The notes under the pieces were generated by a model that made no database searches, was not told where the DNA came from, and saw only the letters and a list, made by a program, of their open reading frames with translations. A DNA stretch of 64,000 bases from Zygaena filipendulae (Eukaryota; Arthropoda; Insecta; Lepidoptera; Zygaenidae), in the NCBI GenBank assembly GCA_907165275.2, contig OU015655.1, forward strand, positions 6,708,501-6,772,500, given 5' to 3'. Positions 43,500-54,653 of the stretch are shown piece by piece; positions within the stretch are counted from its first letter, which is position 1; every line of letters starts with the position of its first letter. The translations under genes were made by a program, and so were the position numbers.

Positions 43500-45040
43500 A
43501 TTTAGTTAGAAACATTTTCACTTTCGATGGATAGTTTCGGCGGGCAGTCGACTCACTACCTGATGAGAAGCAGGAATCGAAGATGTCGAGGTTTTCCCAT
43601 AATCACCGAAACGTCCCCTCTACATGTTCCATACATTATATCAACCTAGAGATGCTCCTTCTGAGAGAACAATTATGTCAATGAGTGAGTGGTAATCGAG
43701 CTTTATATATTATAATAATATTACTGAGGATCATTTTTCCGGAACTGTCTGTCTTCAGTAAATTTAAAAGACCGTTGTTTAGACATTGAACTTTGGTTAC
43801 TACGGTAAAGTAGGTCCAATGTGGAGAATATGAAGTGATACCAAAGAAAGTGGTTTTTTTCCCACAGCTTCGAATACATTTATCTTACACTGAAATGGCA
43901 CTTAGCAGTTTTTTAATGATGGATACATTTAGAAACTATACTTGTAAAGTGGCAAAGTTGCGCGAAAGTTTTCAAATAGGTATGTAGAAACTTACCTATC
44001 ACTTACGTTTAAAATATATATATATATAATAAATATAGTGATATCACAACGTAAATTACCTTTAATCAAAATGTAATTATAATTAATGCAGTTATGTATT
44101 TACGTTATGTATGCGACATTAAAATTGTGTGAAATTAAAATATTATTTTTAAATAAAATGTTTATCTTTTACTTATGTCAATTACACTCATCCTAGAAAT
44201 TGTTACAATAGTATTTGAAACAGCTTTTATAGAATATGAGATTTTCATTTCGCAAAATAATGCTCTCTCTAGAATCGTGATGTTTTACAGTGTCGTCCGG
44301 TACACTGGAACAAAGTATTTATGATTAGGTATTGTTTATTGCTTAACTTAGGATGAGCAAGATTTTATTTAAGTCACTTATTTCTTGATCTATATTCTAG
44401 AATGAAAGAAATACTATAACTGCGACCTGTCGATAATATCTTCAATAACATTATTCATTATATTTCCGACCAAAATTAGGACCGGGTGGTTCTGTGTTAT
44501 TGTCCAAGCATTATTATTAATGTGTAGTTTATACCACGTTTGCTTGGTATCCACGACAAGCTTATAGCTTAGTGTGGGATCGAGTAGATCTGTGTGTTGT
44601 GAAGTGGATTATTATTATTATATACCAAATAACAATAATATCTTGTTTTCTGTAGGTAGTAGGTAGGTAAGGATTGGGGGTCTAACGGATTAGCAGGAAG
44701 ATAGTAAAGTTCATCACCACCACAAGGTTTGTATAATATGTGTCGGTGTAAAATGTCCACATGTGCTTTCTTAGGTGTTCGTATCAATGTGTTTTGTGAA
44801 TGCAGTTCGAAATACCTAAATGTGCTGTAGCCTTTATTGCGCAACGAATGTAAAGTTTCTTATTCTATAATTTTATATAATCCAATGATTGGAATTACAA
44901 CATGGTTGATGGTAGGTACATAATACTTACTACAGTTTTGCATTCAACCCCTGAACACTAAAATAAAAAAGGTAGTGAGCACTAGATTTTAAATTATCGT
45001 GTTCTACTGAACATGGTTAAAAAGCTAACACATTGTTTTA
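43500..45040. other. Intergenic with a SINE-like fragment
   Basis: AT-rich; 44,529-44,610 is the inverted counterpart of 32,022-32,098 (GCTTAGTGTGGGATC, AGTAGATCTGTGTGTTGTG). A TATATATATA run lies near 44,020. No gene seen. Confidence 0.6.
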
Positions 45041-45048
45041 TTTATCCC

Positions 45049-45222
45049 TACTAATATATAAATGCGAAGGTACATCTGTCTGTTACGCTTTCACGTCTTA
45101 ACGGTTCAACCGATCATCATGAAATTTTGTACACATGTGGTCAGAGGTACAGAAAAGGACATAGGATACTTTTTATTCCAGCCGCGGAAACCGCGATTTT
45201 TATGAAACCGCGGGGAACAGCT
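45049..45222 (+). mobile_element. Helitron-like element
   Basis: CTACTAATATATAAATGCG ... TTATGAAACCGCGGGGAACAG then CTAG. Confidence 0.75.
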
Positions 45223-45307
45223 AGTTTGTTCATAAATATCGGTCAGCTCTCAGCGCAGATTACACGGAAAGTTGCTCAAGCCCAATTTTGAAGTCAAAGA
45301 AAGAACT

Positions 45308-45548
45308 GGGCCTTTATTTATTATGACCAACAACATTCCTTACTAATAACGCGCATCTCAAAAACAATCTCAAACGCTCCAAATTACAGGCTCCAGATCG
45401 TCTGAGATTACAGGTATATAAGGTTAATGCTTTATGACACGTTATCAATGTATTTTTTTGAAGTGAAACTTCTTCGAGCATGTTGAAAGAATTTCAGTGG
45501 CGCGTTACCTTAACGCGACGTATTATGGTCATAGGGAATAAGGGCCCT
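45308..45548. mobile_element. MITE with GGGCCCTTATTC termini
   Basis: GGGCCTTTATTTATTATGACC to GGTCATAGGGAATAAGGGCCC; about 240 bp. Confidence 0.75.
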
Positions 45549-45549
45549 G

Positions 45550-46770
45550 TTTATAGTTATTATTAGCATTGTTTTTATATGTATAAAATTCGACGCATAA
45601 GTATGTTGGAGTCTGCATTAGATTTTGTAGCTAATAAGTCTATTGAAGACCTAATAGGAGCTAAATACCCTTAAGGCTAACTATGAATTATCATAGTATC
45701 AAGGTATTAACCTTACCTACCCTTGTACTATAAGAACAAAGGTAATGTAGGTATAATATCATTGTAGGTATAGGGTTGCCACCTAAAACGTTCGTACGTT
45801 CTTAAAATTCCCTGTGCTGCGATGCGAGTGCTTTCCAGATCAGTCACAGCTGTTAGTATAAAAAAGCGCGACAGTTGAATTAGGCATAAAAATATAGTAT
45901 TTTTCGTACCTACTATATTATTTTTCTATAATATATAGTACAATTGACTGAAATATAGTACGATACTATATAATATAGTACGGGTGGCAACCCTAGTAGG
46001 TACTTAACCTACCTACCTAAATGTTATCAATAGAAACTTACGCTAGCTTCACATCGTTTCGCGTGACACTGAAAATTTTAATATACCTAAGTATTATAGG
46101 TACAACACTGCTATGCATTCTGTAATCTGCACTTTTATCATTATCTCTACAGAACTAATTGGGCCCCATAGAAATTACTGTACCAGATAGTGGTTTTTTC
46201 CATCAACGGAACTACGGAAGAGGAGCGAAAAATTTCTTACCTCCGATACACAAGAAGTGCCTTCACACTGAAGATGACAAATAAAGATTATTTATATTAA
46301 ACCCAAATTGGTCCTTAAATAGGTACCTATTATACGATTAGCATATTATTTTACCTTTGAGACGCATTCGTCTCCTGTGCACTATAAAATTGTGAACGAT
46401 TTAAAATAATAATCATTTAATAATCATCGCTTCGTTTAATAAGAAAGTAAAATATGAACAACGTACATTAGAACGGCAGTCGTGACCTACACACTAAAAT
46501 AAAAAACGTTAAAATTATAGACAACTGTGCATGTTAGCAATAGTGGAGAAACTGGGAGCACTCGCACTCACAAGTAATTGATTGTTATGACATACGGATA
46601 TACCTCTATTAATACCTACACAGCATACATTCATTTTTTACCATTACACCTACACAATTGTATAAGAAAGAAGCAGATTTATGGAGCGATTTATTTTACC
46701 GTGGCTTTGGAAAAAACGCCTTCACTCTGCAAAATAAAACAATAAAAGTAAAAAAGGCGTAGGTATACAC
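45550..46770. other. Intergenic, no recognised gene
   Basis: AT-rich with repeated TAGTACGATACTATATAATATAG-like strings near 45,930-45,985 and frequent CTACCTACC. Nothing coding-like. Confidence 0.55.
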
Positions 46771-46909
46771 AGGGCAGCAGTCGTCCGGGATGAAAGGTGT
46801 CCTTTTCCGTATCCCTAACAACGTGTATGCAAAATTTCATGATGACCGGTTGAGTAATTAAGGTCTGAAAGGGTAACAAATACCTACTTTCGCATTTAAA
46901 ACTTAACTA

Positions 46910-47085
46910 GCTATTACCCACGGTTTCACTCGGATTGATTTCGGAGATTCCGCGGGAATTCCAGGATAAAGTGCCCTATGCCCTTTTCTGTACACAATTG
47001 ACAACGAGCATGCAAAATTTCACTATGTTCGGTGGAGCCGTTAGGGCATGAAAGCGTAACAAACAAACAAACTCAGTTTCGCACT
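46910..47085 (-). mobile_element. Helitron-like element, minus orientation
   Basis: ACTAGCTATTACCCACGG ... GATTCCGCGGGAATTCCAGG ... AACAAACAAACTCAG. A second decayed piece precedes it at ~46,790-46,880. Confidence 0.72.
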
Positions 47086-47089
47086 TACA

Positions 47090-48425
47090 TAATACATAGT
47101 TAGAGTAGTCTCTATTCTTTGATACTATTTTACAGATACCAATATATGGATCGATTAAGTACCTACCAACTGATTTATACCCTACACCCAATACCCATCG
47201 AAATTAAGGGTTCTGTCACGCTGTCACGTTATACTTTCACAGCTTACCAGGGTTAAGCAGGATAGTGACGAACACTAAAAATAAGTATTAGGTAAGTATA
47301 AAGTAAATATCAAGCGTTTGTTTCTCGTAGCTACCTATCAAAATTAATACTTTGATAATATTTATTGAGCTAAGATTAATTAAATGCTAACAATAAGCTC
47401 TGGACGAAGACAACAAAATTTCTTAATCGCTGTTTGCATTGTTTGCAAGTCAATATTATTCTCCATGATAATATCTTATGTAAACCCAATAATCCCAATC
47501 TATTGCTGGTTGTTTATTGGGTACGGGTGGTCATTAGTTACAGCTATAATATTTGGTTTATTTTTGTAGTTAATTTGGCGTTTGATGAATCTGAAAAGAG
47601 TGATAGCACAAGGCGGTTTCTGAAACACTAGTTTCGGAAAACAAGGGCACCACTATAGTATTTTATGTTATTGTCTGTGACAAGGAAAGTGACTTGGCTA
47701 GTGATCATCCATTGACTTACTCGTATGACGCCACTATCAGTGTTCTTTACAAAGTAGGTAGGTATTGATAACTTGAAAGTCTAAAATAATCTATATAATT
47801 ATGTAGAAAACTTACTTATTATTACCTAAACATCGTAAGTTCAATGTTTCCCTTCATGACTTACCAACGTGTCACAGCTTCGGCCAAAACACTGTACAGA
47901 GAATGGTTAATGGTTGGGTTGGGTTAATATGTAGGTAGTTTCCGTAGGGTTCTTAAATTAGTTTCATGGTGTGGAATAATCAAACAAACGCGTTTACAGA
48001 ATTTTATTCAGCGCCTGGTCTCAGGTTCTTGCACACTATACATAATTATACTAATTAACAATTTTAAAATATTGTATGTCATAAAATAGGTATTAATATC
48101 ATCACACCTTAGCCATGCAAACATTGAGATCACCGTCGCACTGAAAATACATAGTAAAGGTAAGTAACTACCTACTAGTAAATTATCGTTACATCAATAT
48201 CATTAGACACCTAATGCTAAAATCTGCGACATGAATGCCTTATCTGGAAACAATAAAATGGTAATGGACAATGATAGTACCTACAGTCATTAAAAATATT
48301 AAATAAGGTACCAATTTTCATTTTATACGTAGGATGCATACAAACCTGTGATTTGCAATATGGTCCCGTACACTGTAATAAATATTAATACACGTTATTT
48401 ATCCTAAAATAGCATATCTGTCTTA
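47090..48425. other. Intergenic, no recognised gene
   Basis: AT-rich. Two overlapping short open frames at 47,384-47,631 have no recognisable similarity or splice context. Confidence 0.55.
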
Positions 48426-48775
48426 ATTAACCGGCCAAGTGCGTGTCGGACTTCGCACATTTAGGGTTCCGTACCAAATGTAGAACATAAGAGCCGTCTG
48501 TGCGTGCAGTCTTCTTCTTAATATTATCTAAATAATCTTAAAAAAACTTGAAGCCTTCTCTTGCTGCAGCAGCAGAGGTGACTGCTTCGGGCCGAGCCCC
48601 CTGCAGTGGGAAATCGAGCGTGCCCGTGCCCTATCGGGTCGCGCTCCTATCGCTACGCCACACTACGCTCGTAGCACTCGTGGCGTGCGTAGACCCGTAC
48701 TCAGTGGCTTGCCAGTGGCAAGTTGCCACCGCCGCCGCCCGCTTCGCTTCTGTGCTACGAGTTTAATCGTAAAAT
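48426..48775 (+). repeat. 'ACCGGCCAAGTGCG' lepidopteran repeat with GC-rich extension
   Basis: TTAACCGGCCAAGTGCGTGTCGGACTTCGCAC and GGGTTCCGTACC are the start of a repeat very common in moths. It runs into a GC-rich stretch (48,555-48,760) with an open frame and no known domain. The second part may be a captured sequence or part of the same repeat. Confidence 0.6.
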
Positions 48776-49301
48776 AAAAGATAATTATAGAATTGCAAAA
48801 AAAACATTGAGTTTTCATCATATTGGTATGGTATAGTATATTTGTTGGTAAAATATACGTAATAATAAACAATGTCACCAAGTTTAAGTTTCAACCATTT
48901 GGACCCTTCTGGTACGCACCGTAAAAACCTATAGGTAAGTATATAAGTATTTACGTACCTCTACCATAGATAATTCGCCGTAGGCCTAAAATAAAAATAA
49001 AACTATCCATACTTACACTTATCTACGACAGGTTTTTCAAAATATAAAATATAAAAAATACATAGTAACCACGTAACCAACAAAAACACATTTTGGTCGA
49101 CATGTTTTCGATCGTCCCCATTTTCCGAAAGACCTACAAAATCCAGCAATTAGTTTTTTAAAATCGTCTCAACCCAAGAAAAAGAATAGAAGGTATTTTC
49201 GGTAAAGAAAAAGAAATGTTAACTTTATTTTAAATTGCTCGTAGTTTGCACCTACACTTTTTGATGATAAAATTGTAAGTTTTGGTGTAACTTTTCAATA
49301 A

Positions 49302-50306
49302 TTAACACTCTCAACGCGGTAGCGATAAAACAAAACTTACTTCCAGTGCTGTACGAGTCAAATATTTCCCGTATCAATAATACCCGCTATGCGTTACGAC
49401 TTCTATTTTCCCGTATCAGGACCTGACTTCAAAGGTCTTTCAAGACATGGAAACCCTTCGGTTGTCTAAAATTTTTAATATAATCAATAGATTATATCCT
49501 TGTGTATATACAGCTCCAGTCGCCCGGGGTTCCATGCGATATTTTAATAGTTATAGACATTTTTCAAAACTGATAATTTTACGGGAAATTGCTTCCCGAG
49601 CCGCATAGAAAAGATACAACGCTAGTGATGGGATGTGCTCATAAAATAGGAAACATCTTTTTAAATTTCAAATAATATTTATTGTCATGCATAATCAACA
49701 CAATGTAATCTGCTTAGTGCTAACTTTATTGTCAGTCTGACGACTGCTAAATTATTTTCTTAAATCTTGATAGCACGAATGACACTTTTTAAGCTTTCTG
49801 CTTTCCTTAAAGTGTGAGTTATTCGCTTTTTTTGTTCATTATTATTTGCGTCGGCAAAAGATTTCTGCGTTACAGATTGAATTATAGACTCCAAGAATGT
49901 TAACAAAGTTACGTGACTTTTTCATTTTGAAAAGTGACGAGTAGCGCGGTGAAAACACGATTGCACTGCGCAGTGCGCACATCACTAAGGCAAACTAAAG
50001 CGTCGCGTGCGCACACGCCAGCGCGGTACGGGGTGGCAGTGTACGGCTATACAGTTCCCGTGCCGCACCAGACGAAAACAATTTAAATTCAGTGCGTTAC
50101 GCAAAAATACTTCCCGTACATTTTTATTTGTAAAAATTAATCCATTTGAAGTAAGGATGTCGGAAATGTAGGTATCTCTTTTTTCCGATAACGGGTAGTT
50201 AGCAAAACTACTCCCGCGCCTAGAGTAAAACAAGGACAGTGCACTGCCGCACAGGCCGAAACTCAAATACGACAAAATAATTCCCGTAACGCGTTGAGAG
50301 TGTTAA
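49302..50306. mobile_element. piggyBac-like non-autonomous element with TTAA ends
   Basis: TTAA at 49,302-49,305 followed by CACTCTCAACGCGGTAGCG; mirrored by CGTAACGCGTTGAGAGTG and TTAA at 50,303-50,306. A TTAA target duplication is the piggyBac signature. Several TTCCCGTA motifs are scattered inside. No transposase frame. Confidence 0.7.
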
Positions 50307-50868
50307 CTAAATAAACAAAACGTTCTTACCATTGCTGTGGCATTAAATCCGTTCGACTAAAAAATCGGTGAGCAGAAGTTACAATCACATCGTTATACAT
50401 TATAATATTTAAATCGTATAAGTGTTTCGTAACATTGTAGGTATTTTAGTTTTATTGTCTCTTACCGTTGCAGATGCCAAATTGCCGGTGCACTAAAAAT
50501 CGACAAATACCTACTAGTTGAAGTATGCTGAGTAGGTGGTTCATAAAATGAAGCAAATGAAGATTTTGATAACTTACATTAGCTAGGCAATCGTTTCCTT
50601 TGCACTAAAAATATGATTGTAAAAACTAATGTAAATGATGTGAATTTGCAGTATTTACAATAAAGACTTTATCGTCGATAAAAAGTTATGGAAAAATATA
50701 ATGTAGATAAACTTTAAATAAATTGTTCGTATCGAACCTTAGCTGAACAAGTTTTAGTTATCTGAAATAAGTTACATATATTAATTACAATTTTAATTAG
50801 ATTTTGATTATGATACCTTCAATTATTATCTATACTTCTTAGTCATCAAGTTTCTGAGATTCTTTTTG

Positions 50869-50906
50869 AGGTACTTATTATTTTCTTTTTGAAATAATAA
50901 GTACCT
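50869..50906. repeat. Perfect 15-bp inverted repeat, 8-nt loop
   Basis: AGGTACTTATTATTT / AAATAATAAGTACCT. Built from the GTACTTA strings common in this genome. Confidence 0.8.
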
Positions 50907-51263
50907 GGGTACTTAGGTATTTTTTTTACGTAGATATCTACCTATATCAATGTGGTGACCATAATATGACGGTCATATAATTTTATCGCAATTCGAATTA
51001 GTTTTTACTAGTTTTTTTTTTATTAGTTTTTTAGATTCTCAAAGAACATTATCTGCGTGAATTTTGGGATTCCCTGGGGGTTCCAGGAAAAAAGTATCCT
51101 ATTTGTTTATTCAGACTTACTAAAACTTAATCTAAATCCGACCAACGTTTTAACCAGAAGGATTACATAACATGCACGCACACATGCTTCCACAATTAGT
51201 GTAGGTATTATATATTAGTAGTATTGTGCGACAGACAAAATGGTTTGACTTTTTTATTAAGAA

Positions 51264-51482
51264 CTAGTTCTGCCCCGTGGTTTCGCCCGCATTAATTTCA
51301 CACATAGGGTACTTTTTTGGGATAAAAAGTACCCTATGTGTTAATCTGATGTATAAGCTATATTATTGTAAAGTTTTATTTAAATCCATCCAGTAGTTTT
51401 TGCGTGAAAGAGTATCAAACATCCATCCATCCATCCATCCATACATTCTTACAAACTTTCGCGTTTATAATATTAGTAGGAT
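51264..51482 (-). mobile_element. Helitron-like element, minus orientation
   Basis: ACTAGTTCTGCCCCGTGG, TTTCGCCCGCATTAATTTC, a local inversion (CACATAGGGTACTTTTTT / AAAAAGTACCCTATGTG) and a (CATC)n run at 51,418-51,443. Another minus fragment follows at ~51,484-51,720. Confidence 0.7.
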
Positions 51483-52623
51483 AGCTGTAGTCATGCCCTG
51501 CGGTTACACCCGCGTAAAACGATTTTAAATAACAACCTTTTCCCCGACATCCGATTTTAATGAAACATTTCGGAGTCCCCGGTAGAATTCCAGGATAAAC
51601 TGTACGTATAAACCTTGAATCATTCTATCTTTTGGTGCAAACCACATGAAAAGCCGTTCAGTAGTTTTTACGTTTATCGTGAACAGCCATATAGATAGAC
51701 AGACGCGGTGGAGGAATTTGTTTTTTAATATGTATGGATAAGTACTTAAACCTTTGTTCATATTTTACTGCCTATATGATTTAGTGAGATATATATCTAC
51801 TATATTCATCTAAGGAAATAATATCAAATATAAAATTAACTCACAGGAGATGCGGTCTGCTGATATGTTAATTTGGGTAATATAAATGCCTGAAACAAGT
51901 ATTTATATTTTTCTATAGACAGCTATTAAACCGTAAACGCGAGTCTACCTATATTAAAGACAATATTTACAATAATAGAAATTCCCGCAAAGATCATCAC
52001 AGCGTGCGTTTTTAAAGACATGATTTGCGATGCACTTAAACAAAACTCATCAAATCGTTCATATGTATATAATCTTAACTCGATTTTGCTAGTAGTGTAA
52101 CTATGAAATGTTACATATGTAGTATAGATAAAAGATTTTATAAGAGTTAACGTGCAAGACGCAACATAAGGACCTTCGACAGAAATCTAACGCAGCGTAA
52201 AACCTCGTGTAAGTAGTTTTATTTTCAAAATGTTTTGAAAAAATTACCTAATAGCTACGGTTTACTCGTAATGGACAGATCATGACGTCTGATTGTTCTT
52301 GACTTCTCCTTCAATTCCACTACCAAGCCGTGGATCAAGATTCTTCCACTGATCGCGAAGGACATTGTATTATGTCTACCTTATGTAGTATACGACTATA
52401 GGCCTTAACTAGTGCCGTAGCGTCAGGAGCGCTACATTAGCGACGCGACGGCGTGACAACTACATTGGTTACGAGTGCGAACTTGAAGAGACATTCGCTA
52501 CAATACGAATTGATTGATAACACATTAAAAGTTATGAACACTGTTTAGTAGGTACCTCTTGAATACATTATATTGATTAAATCTTACTTATTACTTTTTT
52601 TTCAAAAGACTACGTCATGCTCA

Positions 52624-52682
52624 AGTTGGCCTGAGTCGACAGCTATAGGTTGGGTACCTATAGCTGTCGACTCAGGCCAACT
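52624..52682. repeat. Perfect 27-bp inverted repeat with 5-nt loop
   Basis: Left arm 52,624-52,650 starts AGTTGGCCTGAGTCGACAGC; right arm 52,656-52,682 is its exact reverse complement; loop TGGGT. See findings. Confidence 0.95.
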
Positions 52683-52794
52683 CTCACCTCTTTTTTGTAG
52701 ATTTAACTGTATGATTTAATAATCTAAGATATCGGTATAATTATAGAGCTATTTTAAATTCACTACATAGTATAAAACAAAGTAGCTTCCCGCT

Positions 52795-52960
52795 TTGTCC
52801 CTATGTCTTTAAAGCTACGCAACGGATTTTCAAGATGCGGTTTTCACCATAGAGTGATTCATGAGGAAGGTATATATCTATACTTCATCCTGGAATTCCC
52901 GCGGAAACTTCGAAATTACCGCGGGTGAAACCGCGGGTGAACCGGGTCTGTTCGTTTGTT
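52795..52960 (+). mobile_element. Helitron-like 3' part
   Basis: TTTAAAGCTACGCAACGGAT, GATGCGGTTTTCACC, then TTACCGCGGGTGAAACCGCGG. From there to 54,037 is AT-rich DNA, part of which may be the SLO2 3' UTR (a minus-strand AATAAA lies near 53,510). Confidence 0.65.
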
Positions 52961-54037
52961 ACGCTTTCGAGCCGATCATCATGAAATTGGGATTACACGA
53001 TGTCAGGGGTAGGTACACAGAAAAGGACATAAGGTACGTATTAGTATACGTTTCATCTAAAGTAGGCATCTACTGTTTCCGAGAGACAGAAAATTGATTC
53101 AGCCAAAAGTACGTTACCTAATGCGAACGAAGTCGCTGCAAAAGCTAGTATTACAACAAATGTGGTATATCAGCTTTAGAATAATGTAATAACGGATATA
53201 TTTTAAAATCTCATTTATTGAAGAAAACATTTCTTACATTGTTATATTATCTATGCTTAAAATGACATATTTGTGACGTGGATAAAATTGCTCTAGTGAT
53301 TTATATTATTTTACTTTACCCATACTATACCTACATACTATTTTACATTATATCTATACCTACCTACATTAGTTTGTTGCCAGATTTAGCACTAATATGA
53401 ATACAAAGTCGAGAATCTACATGATGTTTAAATTGACAAGTAGATAGATATCATCAACGCATGAGTAAATATGTATTTTTTTTTGGTCAAATTCTTTAAA
53501 ATGAAAGGAGTTTATTTCTATTAAAACACTATGTAGATATTTACACTTTTATAATAAAATTATTGTTCACTTTGTATGTGAAGAATATAGGTCTACTAAC
53601 CTACTACTCTTATTTACATTTATCGATCCAGCGAGATTGTAAAGTATCAATGAAACAATTAACACCATTATATTCTGTGATGTGTATAATAATATTTAAG
53701 TATTTAGTATCATGTAGGTAATATTTATGTACAATACATAGAGCGCTTTTTTAGATAATACCTAATTGATCCCGCTTACGTTACACAGCTGACTCTACTA
53801 CTATATAGTTTACAGCACTCTAAAACACCGCAAGAATCATCTCCTGAGGTTATGTAACATAATATTATGCTAACACTATTCATGTGCAAGGTAAAGACGC
53901 TACGAGGTTGAAATCAAGTTCCTACGTTTTATGTAAATGTCAAGAGAACTATTACATTGAATTTGTCTGAACTTAAAAATCTATGTCCACTTGTTTTTCA
54001 TAATGGAACCGATTCGTCGTCCCTTGATGAGATGGTA

Positions 54038-54653
54038 TCATACAATAGTCCCCTGTAGATGTTGAGGGTCCGGTGGCGCTGGCAGAGACGGGGCCGCTGA
54101 AGTAGACGGTAAAGCAGCCGCCACCTCTTGGTATCCGCCGAGAGAAATTGTTGAGACTGGTATGCGATCCGGAGGATTTTCTTCCGGTGGAGTTACTTCT
54201 AAACCTATGCTTCCATTGAGGGCCATTTTGATCGCATTTGCATTTTGTTGGTGTTGTTGTTGTTGATGAAGTAACAATGAATTAAAGTGAGATATGCCTA
54301 TTTCTTCAAGGCTACTTTTCCTGCGTTGAGATCCTACGCCACTTAAACCTTGACGCAGAGAGTTCGATCTGCGTAGTAATATATCGTCCACTACTCGAAG
54401 CGAATTAGATCTTCCTCGGAGATCGGTGATTATAGTTGGGCTGTCTGGTAGTGATAATGAATTTGCTTTAGTAGTTGAAAGCGGGGGAGCTCGAGGTTGA
54501 GCGAAACTTGACCCTATTCCCGAACCCCTTCTGCTTGCAACGCCTTGCGCTTGGATCAGTGCTTGTGAGCAAAAGCTGATATTTGATTTTCGTCTGCTGT
54601 TGTGGCGTTCAAATGTTTTCTGTGCAGAAAATGGTGAGGGACGAACGATATAT
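54038..54653 (-). CDS. SLO2: SLO2 last exon (C-terminal tail)
   Basis: [20 protein letters not shown] then [10 protein letters not shown]..., ending [14 protein letters not shown] and TGA at 54,040-54,038 (204 codons plus stop). Disordered, Ser-rich, with HQQQQHQQ and RRSNSL / RGRSNSL motifs that look like basophilic-kinase sites (inference). Acceptor ttcttacag. Confidence 0.94.

Noticed and set aside
48548..48766. 72-codon frame in GC-rich DNA
   Set aside because: Adjoins a common moth repeat and lacks recognisable protein features; open probably because of high GC.
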